From positions 15,015,370-15,079,369 of the forward strand of contig CM066317.1 of assembly GCA_033807775.1 (NCBI GenBank): DNA of 64,000 nucleotides. Direction: 5' to 3'. Position 1 is the stretch's first letter; the number at the start of each line of letters is the position of its first letter. Source of the stretch: Saussurea involucrata. Taxonomy: Eukaryota; Streptophyta; Magnoliopsida; Asterales; Asteraceae. Below are positions 8,800 through 19,449 of the stretch, one piece after another. Under the pieces are notes generated by a model. It worked only from the letters and a program-made list of their open reading frames with translations, was not told the origin of the DNA and made no database searches. The translations under genes and the position numbers were made by a program.

Positions 8800-10314
8800 T
8801 TCAGTTTTCAGTTAAACTTATTTGCTTGGGATTTGGAAAAGACTCACCTACAAATTAATTAAGCAAATAATAAGTTAAAAATCCAAAAATTATCAAACTT
8901 TAGAACATAAAGTGACATTTCAAAACATTTGAACTTACTCTACAGGTTGATTTCCACCACCAAGTTCACGAATAAATAGTGTCAGTGACGCTTCAACTTT
9001 AATGGATTTCTTATCGATAAGACAGGGATGAAATTAGAGAGATGGGTGTTGGGTTTTTTTGACCTGTTTCATATATCTTTAGAAGCTGGAACCTGAAATC
9101 GAAAATGAAGAATGAAAACCAACCAGATAATCGAACCTATTAAAAGATGAAGAATAGAGAAATCCAACAACATAATGATCGAACCTGGTGTGAAAATCGA
9201 TTTGTAGCTTCGTATGTGGATGCATCTCCTTCCCACCGCCTTGGTTCTCCTACAAAATTAAAGTTCGTATATGGATGTTTCTCCTTCCCACTGTCGATTT
9301 GATGTAGAAATCTTCAAAAAAACAAAAATCAATCGAAAACCTGAAAGGGCAAACCAATCGAAACCCACATATGTACTTATCCAACTCATAAACAACTTAC
9401 CGATTTAGGTATTCCATCTCAAATGTTGAAACAAAAAAGAAAGAAAAGAAGAAGAGGTAGAGAGAAATTAGAGGCTTTGGAGAAAAGTAGAGAGTTTGTG
9501 GGGGAGTTCCTGTGAGAAATTTAGGGATTTAACGTGGATTGAACGTGGAGGAGGGGAGGTTGAAGGCGGAGACCGGTTTGCAGAACGTGGGAGAGGGAGA
9601 GTCTGGTAGGTAGCTAGTAACCGTGACTGAATGGGCTGAATGAGTGGCTTAATGAATTTAAATGGCCAGGATTAAAATCTGGAATGAGTTTAAAGGGCCC
9701 AGATTGATCCAATGGTGGTTGGACTCAACTGGGTCCATAGTATAGGTAATTAAATAAAGCAAGTAACAAAGTTTAACAATTAGAAATACCATTACTGCAA
9801 TACTCTACTTCCAGCAGGGTATTTAAATTGTTTGAATTGATATTTTTTTTATGATTATAAGTCATTTATTCAAATTTTTATCAAGTTATTTTATTCAGAC
9901 AAAAATAAAGACTGAGGGTAAAATGATCATTTCTGACATTCAGACTGTTTGTTTAGCACATCAACAGAACACCAAGTTATCTGTTAACAACCAGACAACC
10001 ATATTCACTCAGATAACTATATCCATTCAGGTCTTAACAGAAAACGAACCAATCAATACCTTATTTGCATATGCTATTGGGACGGAACGATGTGGGTCAG
10101 CTCACGTCATCAGTTAAAAATACTTTTGAACAAACATTGATTGAAAGGTGCCTAGTAGCACATCTTATACACAAGTATACAAATCAATATGATTTTTTTT
10201 TATTGAGATGTATATATATAATCATACAAATATTCGTAATCCTGAGTCTAAACGGGGGAAATAATGCACCATCGGTAACTTGTTTCCGGACAAACGATAG
10301 GTTGCACGATAGAC
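8800..10314. other. Intergenic, no gene recognised
   Basis: AT-rich with stops in all frames. Short similarity by eye: the stretch around 9912-9960 (GAGGGTAAAATGATCATTTC...) resembles the subterminal part of the Tourist-like element at 17968-18914 (GGGGTAAATCGGTCATTTAG), so a decayed relative may lie here. An imperfect repeat containing TGGATG...TCTCCTTCCCAC occurs near 9219 and 9270. Nothing else is supported. Confidence 0.5.
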
Positions 10315-12106
10315 TCATTGCAGGGAGAGCAGATTCTGCAACTCTAGCCGTGGTACGCACTTGGCTACCAACGGTTCAGCCTTGGGCATGGTGAGCCCAG
10401 GACCTTCGGTCATATCAATCATCTTTTCACTCATCCTTTCCCAATCGAAGCATTGGATTAGCAATCCAAGGGTCGAACCAAGCACCCGAACCGCCAACCC
10501 TTCCCCTGGACAACTCCTCCTTCCAGACCCGAATGGCATTAGCTTGAACCCATCTCGTGTGCCTTCTAGCCCGTTAAACCTTTCTGGATTAAACCTTTCG
10601 GGCTCGGTCCACAGCTTTGGGTCGTGATGTATGGCCCACTGGTTCACGAGAAGCATGGTCCCACTTGGGATGTTATAGCCCCCGATAACACAATCCTCTG
10701 ATGACTCGTGAGGAACAAGTAACGGGGCTGCAGGGTACAATCGGAGCGTCTCGTTTATCATACAACGAAGGTAAGGTAGATCGGGTATGTCGGACTCATC
10801 AACAAGACGATTTTTGCCGACTTTTGTATCAATCTCGTTTTGTGCCTTTTGGAGAACTTGTGGGTTATTTAGCAAAAGAACCATAGCCCATTCCATAGTT
10901 CCAGCCGAAGTATCGGTGCTTGCCGATAATAGGACCTGATCACCATAATCATTACATTTGAAATAGTGAAATAAAGTTGAAATAATATTGCAACAAAATC
11001 AATCACAAGGGTTGTAGTGTACTGGTTAAGGTCCTGGTGATATGGTGGAATATCCCATCTGCCCAGGGTTTGAATCCAAGCGTACACAACAATTGTGGCC
11101 ACTGAGGTTTAATCAGGGCTGATGTCTTACGGTCATAATTTGCCAAGGGATTAGTCTAGGACACCTTTCCAAAAAAAATAAAAATATTGCAACAAAATCA
11201 GAAGATGAATGTTACCAAAATAAGGCTTTGGATCATTGCATCAATGTAGTATTTGGGATCTGATTCTTATAGCGATAACAACACTTCAATCAACGTTTTC
11301 CTATTATTTTTAGTTTCACCCCCTTTAGATTTTCTAAGTTGCTCGATTAACCCTTGAAAGAAAACATCCCTCCTTTCGTGCAGGGCGATTAACTTCTTCT
11401 TCAATCCCTTCACACCCAACCAATCCAAAAACGGCAAGTAATCGCCCACATTGGCAGCACCGGAGAGCAAAAACGACTTGTCCAGTATCTCCCTGAACCG
11501 TTTCCCTTCTTCCTCCACCGCCGGAATATCGCCACCGAAATACCTCTTCCCGGAGATCATCCTCATCATCACATTCAGCGTCAGCACATAGAAAACCGAC
11601 TTCATGTTCACCGGTGAAGAAGAAGTGGATAGCAGTTTACGAATCAGAAGCTTGCCTTCATCGGCGCGAATATCGTTGAACTCGTTCACGCGGTGAATAG
11701 ATAAAATCTCGACGGTGGCGATGCGGCGGAGGTTGCGCCAGTTGTTGCCGTAGGATGACCAAGTGAGACTAGTGTAGTTAACTCCGATGATCTTACCATA
11801 TAGCATTCGAGGGCGGTTAGCGAAGACGATGTCGTTTTTGGTAAAGCATTCTTCGGCGGCGGAAGGGGAGGAGATTAAAAGGACACGTCGGGATCCGAAG
11901 CGGAGGAAAAGAATGGGGCCGTATTTGGTGGAGATTTTGGCAAAGGTGCGGTAGAGATGGGGTTTCAGAAGGTAAAGATGGCCGATTATGGGGAACGTTG
12001 GGAATACGGTCGGCGGGAGGTTGGAGATTCGGCGACGGAAGTGGGATGTGAAGAGATAAGAAACAAGAAGCAGTAGAAGGGAGATGTAGATATAAGAAAC
12101 CTCCAT
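10315..12106 (-). pseudogene. CYP81-family cytochrome P450, two exons, in-frame stop
   Basis: Exon 1 is 12106-11216 and exon 2 is 10935-10315. The GT at 11215-11214 and AG at 10937-10936 give a phase-0 intron and 503 codons, normal for CYP81 (about 500). Seen: N-terminal membrane anchor (residues 5-20), proline hinge LPPTVFPTFPIIGH (30-43), C-helix WRNLR (W123), ExxR as ETLR (359-362), PERF, and heme loop FGSGRRSCPG with Cys near 439. FANRPRMLYGKIIG and RRIATVEILS are characteristic CYP81 stretches. Family members are ER-bound monooxygenases of isoflavonoids, lignans or fatty acids; the substrate here is unknown. Defects: codon 280 is TAA (11269-11267) where relatives have Gln (one C-to-T change), and the I-helix AGTDTS is ASTDTS (302-307). 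Otherwise undamaged, so this is a recent pseudogene, a read error, or an mRNA-edited or polymorphic allele. Confidence 0.88.
11002..11182 (+). mobile_element. tRNA-derived SINE in the P450 intron
   Basis: About 181 bp flanked by perfect 18-bp direct repeats AATATTGCAACAAAATCA (10984-11001 and 11183-11200). A box-A-like TGTACTGGTTAAGGT is followed by a box-B-like GGGTTTGAATCC about 40 bp later, the pol III internal promoter arrangement. It ends in an A-rich tail. It lies antisense to the P450 gene and entirely within its intron. Confidence 0.85.
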
Positions 12107-12150
12107 TGTTGAAGTTATTGGTGTATGTTTTAATGGCGGATTTTGGTTTT

Positions 12151-12160
12151 GGTTTTATAA
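12151..12160 (-). promoter_or_regulatory. Putative TATA box of the P450 gene
   Basis: TTATAAAACC on the minus strand, 45-54 bp upstream of the P450 ATG. Spacing fits a short 5' UTR. Confidence 0.5.
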
Positions 12161-12214
12161 CGTGAAAGAGGAACCAATGTTGACCAACAAATTTTGGTAA
12201 CTACTTATAACGCG

Positions 12215-12523
12215 AGGCTGCATTTGGTACATGAGATAGGACAGGACAAAATTTACTGTTCCATGTTTGGCATGACATGAAAGAGGGACAAGAAATGAAA
12301 ACGATGGCCACCACAACTACTCCACCTCTTCCTCCAATACAACAACCTCTTTTACCATTGTCCACCGCCACCACCACTACCATGGTCACCACCTATACCT
12401 CCACCGATCACCACCAACCATCGTCGTGCACCACCACCTATACCTCCTCCACCACTACTATCCACCACCTTATCCTGTCATGTCCGGTTCCGTTCAATCA
12501 TGTATGTGTACCAAACGCTACCT
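12215..12523. mobile_element. MITE-like element upstream of the P450 gene
   Basis: Left end AGGCTGCATTTGGTACA (12215-12231) and right end TGTACCAAACGCTACCT (12507-12523) are inverted repeats with three mismatches. Subterminal GGACAGGAC and TCCTGTCATGTCC also pair. The interior is a (CCACCA)-rich stretch whose Thr-rich open frame is not a gene. The flanking duplication is not clear, so the superfamily is uncertain (the terminus style suggests hAT). Confidence 0.5.
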
Positions 12524-12705
12524 AAGAGAACATGATGGATGTGTATAAAATATGTTTAACCCCTTAAATAAAATATGATTTATTGATCGAATGTTGTCGT
12601 GTATAATTACGAATAAAAACGGACATCATGTATTATTATATTTTAAATTAGTTCTAACTATTATAAATGATTTAGCTTAAAAATCAAGAAACATAGGAAA
12701 AGATA

Positions 12706-13089
12706 GGGAAATTAATTAAAATACCCAAAGTTTGACCAACTGTTACCAAAATACCCAAAAAAAATTTCATTTTTCAAAAATACCCAAAATACCCGCGATG
12801 GATCCCGCGATCGCGGGCTTGGGCTGACGTGACACGTATTTTGGCTCCAAATGCCCCGCAAAGCCCCTCAACTTTGGCCGCGGTGCACTTTTGGTCCCTG
12901 CCCGCAATCGCAGCCCGCGATGGACCAAAATTTTCACTTTTGGTCCCTGAAAATTTACACTTTTGGTCCCTGAAAATTTACACTTTTGGTCCCTGTACTT
13001 AGACGAATCTTGCATGCTTTTACTGTTTTTTTCCACAATTATTGTACTTTGAAGACCGATTTGTGGTTGAAATTCATTTGCATGTTTGA
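12706..13089 (+). repeat. MULE left terminal inverted repeat
   Basis: Pairs with 17306-17674. It contains the GC-rich palindrome CCCGCGATCGCGGG and repeats of TTTTGGTCCCTG. It probably carries the transposase binding site and a promoter for the plus-strand ORF at 13215. Confidence 0.9.
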
Positions 13090-13214
13090 GATTTCATCCA
13101 TAAATATCAGTAATATGCAATTCACAATTCACACTTGTTCTTGCTTTCTTTCTTGATTTCTCTCTTGCTTTCTTTCTTTGAATTGCTTTCTCTCTTCTCT
13201 CATTTCACCCACAA

Positions 13215-13538
13215 ATGGCATCGTCATCAAACCCTAAGTCTACTCCTGAAAAAATGCCACCTCAAATCGAGGTCGCCATAGCAAAAAAGGAAAAGGAGAT
13301 AGATGAACTAACAGAAGAGTGGAAAAAAATGATGGACAGGAAGGCAGTCCATTTAAGAAAGATCGAAGAGGAAGACAGGGAGATCAAAAGGATGAAAGGG
13401 GATATAAAAGCTCGGGAGGCTCGTGTTCGTCGAGAACAAGAAGCAATTCACCATATTCTGCAAGACTTCGCAATTATTCAAGTGAAGGTAAACGAGAAGC
13501 AAGCTTGGATTGATGAAACTAAATCAATTTTTAAGTAG
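13215..13538 (+). CDS. Small coiled-coil ORF inside the MULE
   Basis: 107 codons starting ATG just inside the left TIR, preceded by a pyrimidine-rich leader (CTTTCTTTCTT). After a Ser/Pro N-terminus, residues 20-100 are rich in Lys, Glu and Arg with heptad-like spacing, predicting one continuous coiled coil (EKEIDELTEEWKKMMDRK and following). No known domain is recognised. Its orientation is opposite to the transposase, giving two genes that start at opposite TIRs and converge, as in MuDR-type elements. It could be a second MULE gene or a captured host exon. Confidence 0.5.
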   Translation: MASSSNPKSTPEKMPPQIEVAIAKKEKEIDELTEEWKKMMDRKAVHLRKIEEEDREIKRMKGDIKAREARVRREQEAIHHILQDFAIIQVKVNEKQAWIDETKSIFK

Positions 13539-13688
13539 GTGGTGGTTATATTTTTTTTTGTTTTGTATTTTTTTTACTGTTGTTATTTGTATTTTTTTAC
13601 TGTGTTGTTGTTTTGTATTTTTTGTTGTTGTTAATTTCTCTGAAAAGTAGTTTTTAAGCCGCTGAACCACGGTTAGGTTGGATACATC

Positions 13689-13943
13689 ATGCAAGGTCAA
13701 GTCAGAGGTTACCTCATTCGTGGGCCTACTCCTCTTGTAGAATATATGACAACCCTCAACTCATTTGCTAAAGTGTGTGCGGGTTGTGGTACACAATGGC
13801 CATACGTGGTTGCAAAAGCAGAAGCCGTTGAAGAAGGGTCAAAAAGATTGAAGATGAAGAGCTTGTTGGATGGAATACAAACTAGCTGTGTTATCAATGT
13901 TCATTTAGAAGCATATGTATGTGTGTGTATATATATAATATGA
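13689..13943 (+). CDS. Short ORF in MULE, unknown, low support
   Basis: 84 codons with CAGCGTQWP and an Ala/Glu/Lys segment. The last 20 codons run into a (GT)n(AT)n stretch. It may be a 3' exon of the 13215 gene or spurious. No homology is recognised. Confidence 0.2.
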   Translation: MQGQVRGYLIRGPTPLVEYMTTLNSFAKVCAGCGTQWPYVVAKAEAVEEGSKRLKMKSLLDGIQTSCVINVHLEAYVCVCIYII

Positions 13944-14565
13944 AATGGGGTTTTGACAAGTTGGTATCACTGGACTCATTTAAGAATTGTGAAAATGGGT
14001 ATTTGACGAATGATGATTCATGTGTGTTTGGAGCTGAAGTGTTTTAAACACACATGAATCATCATTCGCCAAATACCCATTTTCACAATTCTTAAATGAG
14101 TCCAGTGATACCAACTTGTCAAAACCCCATTTATAAACAATTCTACCTTCTCCTATTGCCATTCACGATATCTATAAACACATTCAAATAATAATAATTT
14201 AAAACGATTTAATGAATTAGTTAATATATGATTATTATGTTAATGCGATAGGAGTGTAAAACAAAATTGAAAAAAAATATGAGATGTACCATAAATTAAA
14301 TAATTAACTATAATGGTGTAATTTGTTAAAATTAAAACGTATCTAATATGAATATATAAACAGACATGTGTACTCAGAGTTAACATTCACTGCCATGGAT
14401 GCAAGAACAAGGTCAAGAAAATACTAAGAAAAATTGAAGGTCTCCTATTTTCTTTATGTGTGTAAATATATAATACGAATATATATATATATATATATAT
14501 ATCATTTACAAACTAGCTGTGTTATCAATGTTCATTTAGAAGCATATGTATGTGTGTATATATAT
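13877..14565 (+). repeat. Direct repeat pair of about 55-60 bp in the MULE
   Basis: ACTAGCTGTGTTATCAATG... through ...GCATATGTATGTGTGT occurs at about 13881-13940 and again at about 14512-14560, flanking the hairpin and an (AT)n run (14479-14502). It appears to be a local segmental duplication. Confidence 0.8.
13943..14132. repeat. Near-perfect hairpin with 87-bp arms
   Basis: Left arm 13943-14029 and right arm 14046-14132 are reverse complements with one mismatch seen (A/G in TATTTGACGAA versus TATTTGGCGAA). The loop is 16 bp. It lies between the two convergent MULE ORFs. An RNA crossing it would fold into a long stem. Confidence 0.93.
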
Positions 14566-14568
14566 CAT

Positions 14569-17120
14569 TTACAAATCAGTGTTTAGATCAACAGTATCAT
14601 AAGGGTTTGTTCCATATGGTTCAAGCTGTGACGGGCCCGGGGTGTGACTGACAGAATGTCTCCTTGGCACGGTTGAAGGGGCGGGATTTGGACACTCTCT
14701 ACGAGTGTGTCCTACGCATTGGCACCGAGTACATCTTCGTTGTATCGAACTTTCACCACGTGATGGACGTCGGTCATTCTTTCTCGGTCTCCCGACCCTG
14801 TTCTTATCCATTAAAGGTGGATAGCATGGTGGAAGCGGGTCGGGTGGATACACCCATGCTACAGGGGGTCCAGCTGGGTTTATTACCTCCACGTATGTTT
14901 TCCGGTAATATTCGGACGTGAAGAAAGGTACACCCAAGTCGCTGCAATCTGTACGACCCATATATGTTGCTGCAGCGATGGCATGGCCGCACGGTAACCC
15001 AGATTTATCCCATTCGCGACACGAACAAAGGTGGTCTTCCATATTCACAATCGCGTTAATATAGTCATCATGCACCTCGTACTTCCCATACCCGATTGCT
15101 CTTACCGGCCATGTCGCCGCACGACGCGCCCTGTACTGAACGATATTCTCCGCCGTTGGTGCGAGTGCATTTTGTATCTTAGCTCCTTTTAGGCGTCGAA
15201 TTTGGTACCACTCTTGTTGAAAGGCCCGAAAGTAGTCCATAAGATTAACAATCAGACATCTACGCGCAAAACGGGAGAGTGCATTCACAGACTCTGCACT
15301 ATTCGAGGTCAGAATGTCATACCGTTGTCCAGGAAAATGGGCCGCGGACCACCTCTCCGGTCCAGCATCGTCAAAGACTTTGGCTGCTTCCTTGACACTG
15401 TATCGTAGCATATTCATGTACTTGTTAAACTCCCGATCCGTATATGCTCTGCATGCCACCCAATAGACATCCTTGTAGGTGGTAATACGTTTGTCCTTGG
15501 ATTTGGCGTTCATCTCCAAATGTCGACAACATATGGCGTGAGGGGCGTTTGGGTACATGGCAGAGATTGCGGCGCTTATGGAAGGAGCCCTGTCAGACAT
15601 AAACACCAACCCTTGCGGGTCTCCGATAGCTTGTCTCAACATGGACAGAAACCAAGTCCACTCGTCCCCGGTTTCGGACTTGCCTACGCCGAAAGCTACT
15701 GGAACGATGGAGTTATCTCCGTCCATGGCAACCGCCAGGAACATCATACCCAAGTAACGGCCCTTTAAATGGGCTGCGTCTATTATCAGGACACGACGTA
15801 GATTTTCCAGAAATGTGCGGATCTGCAAAAACATAGGTTAAAATGTTATAGTTTATAATGTGTAAATGTTATAGTTTATAATGTGTAAACATATGACGTG
15901 TTAAAATACGTACCGCGGGTCCAAGGGCCACGAAGCACATCTCAAACCGTCCACGTGAATCGGTCCGTAGCTGCGTGACAGTACCAGGGTTCTGCATCTG
16001 CAAATTATATAAATATGTCGGGAGTCGTTCATACGACTCCTCGAACGTGCCTCTCACCATAAACAGTGCATGGCAGCGCGCACGCCACGCTTGGTGGTAA
16101 TCAATCGTGACGCCGAACTGCCGGTGCAACGTCGTGGACGATGTCCTTTGGACGCAATGACCTGCTAACATCAAGAAATTTGTTTTTCAGGATCGCACCC
16201 AAAGTCTTTTTGCCGGCTTGTTTGTGGTGGGGATTAAGTTGCGTCCTCGTACAAGTGTGTACGTCGTGCAACTTTCTAATCATTATCGCCCCTCCTTTGG
16301 GACCCGTGTGAATCGCGTACAACCTCCACTCACACTTTTCTCTAGCACATTCAACTACGTATTTGATTTTGTCAGATGCCCGCACGCGACTTTGGAAACC
16401 CTCTTCCAAGAACTTGAGTCCGATCTGACTTGCTAAGAGATCATTCGAATCGAATATCTGACCTGCTGTTAAACTTTCGCTGCGAATATAAGGTGTAGGT
16501 TCGTAGCTTTGTGTCTGGGTATGGGAGTCTGGAAGAATAGGGGGCATATCAAAAAAGTCATTTATCTGACTACATGATTTTCTACTAGGGGTATATTCTT
16601 CGTGATCATCATTATCGGTGTCTGATCTGTCTATTTCAGAATTACCCGTTTTGAAAACGTGGGTTTCGTCATCAGCAACTCCAGCAGTACGCCATTCGTG
16701 TGGTTGTGGTGATGGTGGTGGTGGTTGTTGTTGTTGAGAATCAGACTGCTCTATTTGGAGGTCTTCGTCGTCGTCACCCTCCTCGTCACCATCGTCGTCA
16801 CCGTCGGATACGCCGGGATACACAAAGAGTAATGGGGGTCTTTCTGAATCGACTGCAAGGTGCAGAAAAGTAGAGATATCCCCATCGTTGGATAAATCCA
16901 CAAATGACCCATCGCCATTTTTAAACACTAACTTGCAAATATCAGAAGAGTTGATTCCACATTTTTGCATGGCGTATGCAACAAACTTCTGATAAGTATA
17001 GTTTACTGACACTTTTACACCATGCTTAGATTTATAAGCAAAATTCCACACATTGTTATCTTGCACCCATTCACCATCAAAACAGAAATATAGCTTAGCT
17101 TTTGCAACAGATGAACTCAT
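14569..17120 (-). pseudogene. MULE transposase (MURA-like), one intron, one frameshift
   Basis: Exon 1 is 17120-15914; a short intron (15913-15823, GT...TTTTTGCAG) joins in phase to exon 2, 15822-14569. The N-terminus (KAKLYFCFDGEW) resembles the PB1-like domain of plant MULEs, followed by an acidic linker and a MuDR DNA-binding domain (CAREKCEW...HTCTR). Exon 2, numbered from the open frame at 15834, has the DDE triad D19 (IIDAAHLKG), D81 (MSDRAPS) and E181 (SNSAESVN), CCRH at 102-105, a SWIM zinc finger (C270, C272, C282, H284), and a C-terminal CCHC knuckle CTRCQCVGHTRREC. In exon 1 the frame shifts near 16120-16135: the MuDR-side frame ends at 16101 while the expected continuation (FGVTIDYHQAWRAR) is in the next frame. 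Everything else is intact. It would bind the TIRs and move the element. Confidence 0.9.
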
Positions 17121-17305
17121 TTTTTCAGTAGTATCTCAAACACAAAATATTGCAGAAAGAAATATTGCAACAATGAAATCGTTGTGTGAGAATTATGGCT
17201 TGAATTATACGTCTATTTATGAATGAAACAACCAACATATCAGAAAACCAATCTCTCATTTCATCCACAAACTGATATTCCAAAAACATTGATTTAACAT
17301 TGATT

Positions 17306-17674
17306 GAAACATGCAATTGAATTTCAACCACAAATCGGTCTTTAAATTGCAATAATTGTGGAAAAAAACAGTAAAAGCATCAAGATTCGTCTAAGTATAG
17401 GGGCTGAAAGTGTAAATTTTCAGGGACCAAAAGTTGAAATTTTCAGGGACCAAAACTGTAAATTTTGGTCCATCGCGGGCGGGGACCAAAAGTGCACCGC
17501 GGCCAAAGTTTAGGGGCTTCGCGGGGCATTTGTGCCCAAAATACGTGCCACGTCAGCGTATCCCGCGATCGCGGGACCCCATCGCGGGTATTTTGGGTAT
17601 TTTTGCAAAATTGAAAAATTTTAGGGTATTTTGGTAACAGTTGGTTTGACTTTGGGTATTTTAATTAATTTCCC
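17306..17674 (-). repeat. MULE right terminal inverted repeat
   Basis: Inverted copy of 12706-13089 with small indels. It includes the CCCGCGATCGCGGG palindrome and the GGGACCAAAA repeats. The transposase ATG lies about 190 bp inside it. Confidence 0.9.
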
Positions 17675-17836
17675 GAAAAGATAAGAAACTAAGCTGTGAG
17701 CAGATTAAAGCAGTCGTCGAGAAACATAAATAAAGGGATCGTTTATCATTTTTATATTATTTTTATTTATATATGTCGATATATTATATATTATGTATAT
17801 TCAAAATATTGGTATTTTTCGTATTTTAAAGAGTAA

Positions 17837-19086
17837 GGGGCCATTTATCTAATCATTTACCTGGGTAAGTGCTTACCAGTAAAATCAACACTATCACTTA
17901 CTTCTCGGGTAAGATTTTAGTTCACCAAAATGGCATCGTATGCAACAATTTAGCCATTAAGCGCTAAGGGGCTGTTTACTTGCGGCTTAATTGGGCTTAT
18001 TGGTCTGTTTGGCTTATTCGGACAGCTCTTTTGGGTTGTTTACTTATGGCTTATTCGCACAACACACGGCTTAATCGCACAGATGAAAATGGTGTGTTGT
18101 CCCCATTCAGCCAGAAAAATGACACCCCTACCCCTTATTTAAAACTAGCCTTTTTTTATACAAACATGACGTCTCCCAGATGAAAAACGCCACATCGTCA
18201 GCCTCCTTCCCAGATGAGATACCCCTCACCGTCGACCTCATTTCAAGCGATGGCAACCAGTGACCAGCGACCTCCTTTGTAGATAGATCGGCGACCAGCG
18301 ACCTCCTTTCCGGTGACCGTCATACCGTCGATTTGTAGATCGATTTCTGTAATAGTATATTGTAGATCGATTTTATCTGGTGACCTCCTTTACGGTAATA
18401 TTTTTCTACCATCGATTTCTAGATCGATTTTTTCTTCTATGGAAACAAAATCGATCGATGGCTCTGGAAAACACCGGCTCTGGATTTCAGGAGAAAATGA
18501 TGGATGAAGAGGAAGAAGAACGAATGGCTGTGGAAGAAGCGAGATTGGAGGTTCTTGGGTTTAGATTGAAGGGTTAAAATATATTTTTGATTTTCTGGGT
18601 TCAACCTTCCAGGCTCACCATCAGATTGATTTGGTGTTAAAATAATTTTTGATTTATCTAAATGAGTACTGGATTTTCTTTATGATTTTTTGTTTTCATG
18701 TTAAAGTAATTTTTGTGTTCCATAAAATTATCAATTGGATTTAATAATAATAATAGTTAATCAAACAAATGCATATTTAATAACGAGGGGTAAATCGGTC
18801 ATTTAGATCATTCAGACCGTTAGATTCAGATAAAAAGTAAACAACAATACTCGTTTATCCAGAAAGACAAATTTATCCATACAGGACTTAATAGAAAATT
18901 TGGTAAACAGCCCCTAACTGTGGTAAGAGCCGTCGCACTCACTTATTGGGTACGACGCTTGGTCCTTTCTTTCGACTCTCGGTCCTTGCTTCCGCTCTTA
19001 CCGGGTAAGATTCTTAGTCCTTGCCATATTCATTCGGTATGCTAATGTGACTTGGTAAGCACTTACCGGGTAAGCGTTTTATCCCC
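17837..19086 (-). mobile_element. Tourist-like MITE copy 1, interrupted
   Basis: Ends GGGGCCATTTATC and ...TTTTATCCCC, with TAA duplicated at 17834-17836 and 19087-19089 (3-bp TWA target, PIF/Harbinger). Inner TIR blocks GGGTAAGTGCTTACC and GGTAAGCACTTACCGGG match copy 2 at 19450-19757 in the opposite orientation. A second element (17968-18914) is inserted in it. Confidence 0.85.
17968..18914. mobile_element. Tourist-like element inserted in MITE copy 1
   Basis: 947 bp, termini GGGGCTGTTTAC and GTAAACAGCCCC, target duplication TAA (17965-17967, 18915-18917). Comparing with the uninterrupted copy at 19450-19757 shows the empty site. It contains repeated GTAGATCGATTT stretches (18340-18430) and no convincing gene. 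Confidence 0.85.
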
Positions 19087-19449
19087 TAAATTGGGGATGC
19101 GATCCTTGTGGTATGACGATTTTCATGATTCTGGATTATGAACTTCATTTTTTACAAATGAACCTTTTTGGTATGGGTTTCTTTGCTAATAGTTGTTAAC
19201 TTTAAAACTCCATATATAACCGCAATATGTATGGTTATTCATACTAAAAAATAGGGGTGTGCAAAAAATTAACCGATCCAATTAGAATCAACCGACTATA
19301 ATTAGATATTCAATTGTAACTGGATCGGATCGGATTGAAAATTTCAACATCCAATTTGGATTGATCGGTTCTTGGATGGTATTCCAGAACCGACCAAAAC
19401 CAATCGAACCAAACCCTATATATGTCATGTGACATTAAAGAAAGAGTTA
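19087..19449. other. Spacer between Tourist-like elements
   Basis: No gene. At 19252 the string AGGGGTGTGCAAAAAATT, followed by GATCGGATCGGA and CCGACCAAAACC, is reminiscent of a transposon terminus, but I could not find its partner end. Confidence 0.4.

Larger units (their letters stand above)
12706..17674 (-). mobile_element. Mutator-like element (MULE) with long TIRs
   Basis: The 4969-bp element begins GGGAAATTAATT and ends AATTAATTTCCC, with a perfect 9-bp target duplication GAAAAGATA (12697-12705 and 17675-17683), diagnostic of Mutator superfamily insertion. The TIRs are about 370-385 bp. It encodes a transposase on the minus strand and a small coiled-coil ORF on the plus strand, converging on a hairpin at 13943-14132. 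Confidence 0.95.

Noticed and set aside
9851..10394. Two short ORFs between element 1 and the P450
   Set aside because: No recognisable protein features; AT-rich, and the second runs antisense into the P450 3' end.
12277..12525. Thr-rich 82-residue ORF
   Set aside because: Composition-driven (ACC/CCA repeats) and lies wholly within the MITE-like element.
19252..19437. Possible transposon end (AGGGGTGTGCAAAAAATT)
   Set aside because: No partner terminus or target duplication found nearby.
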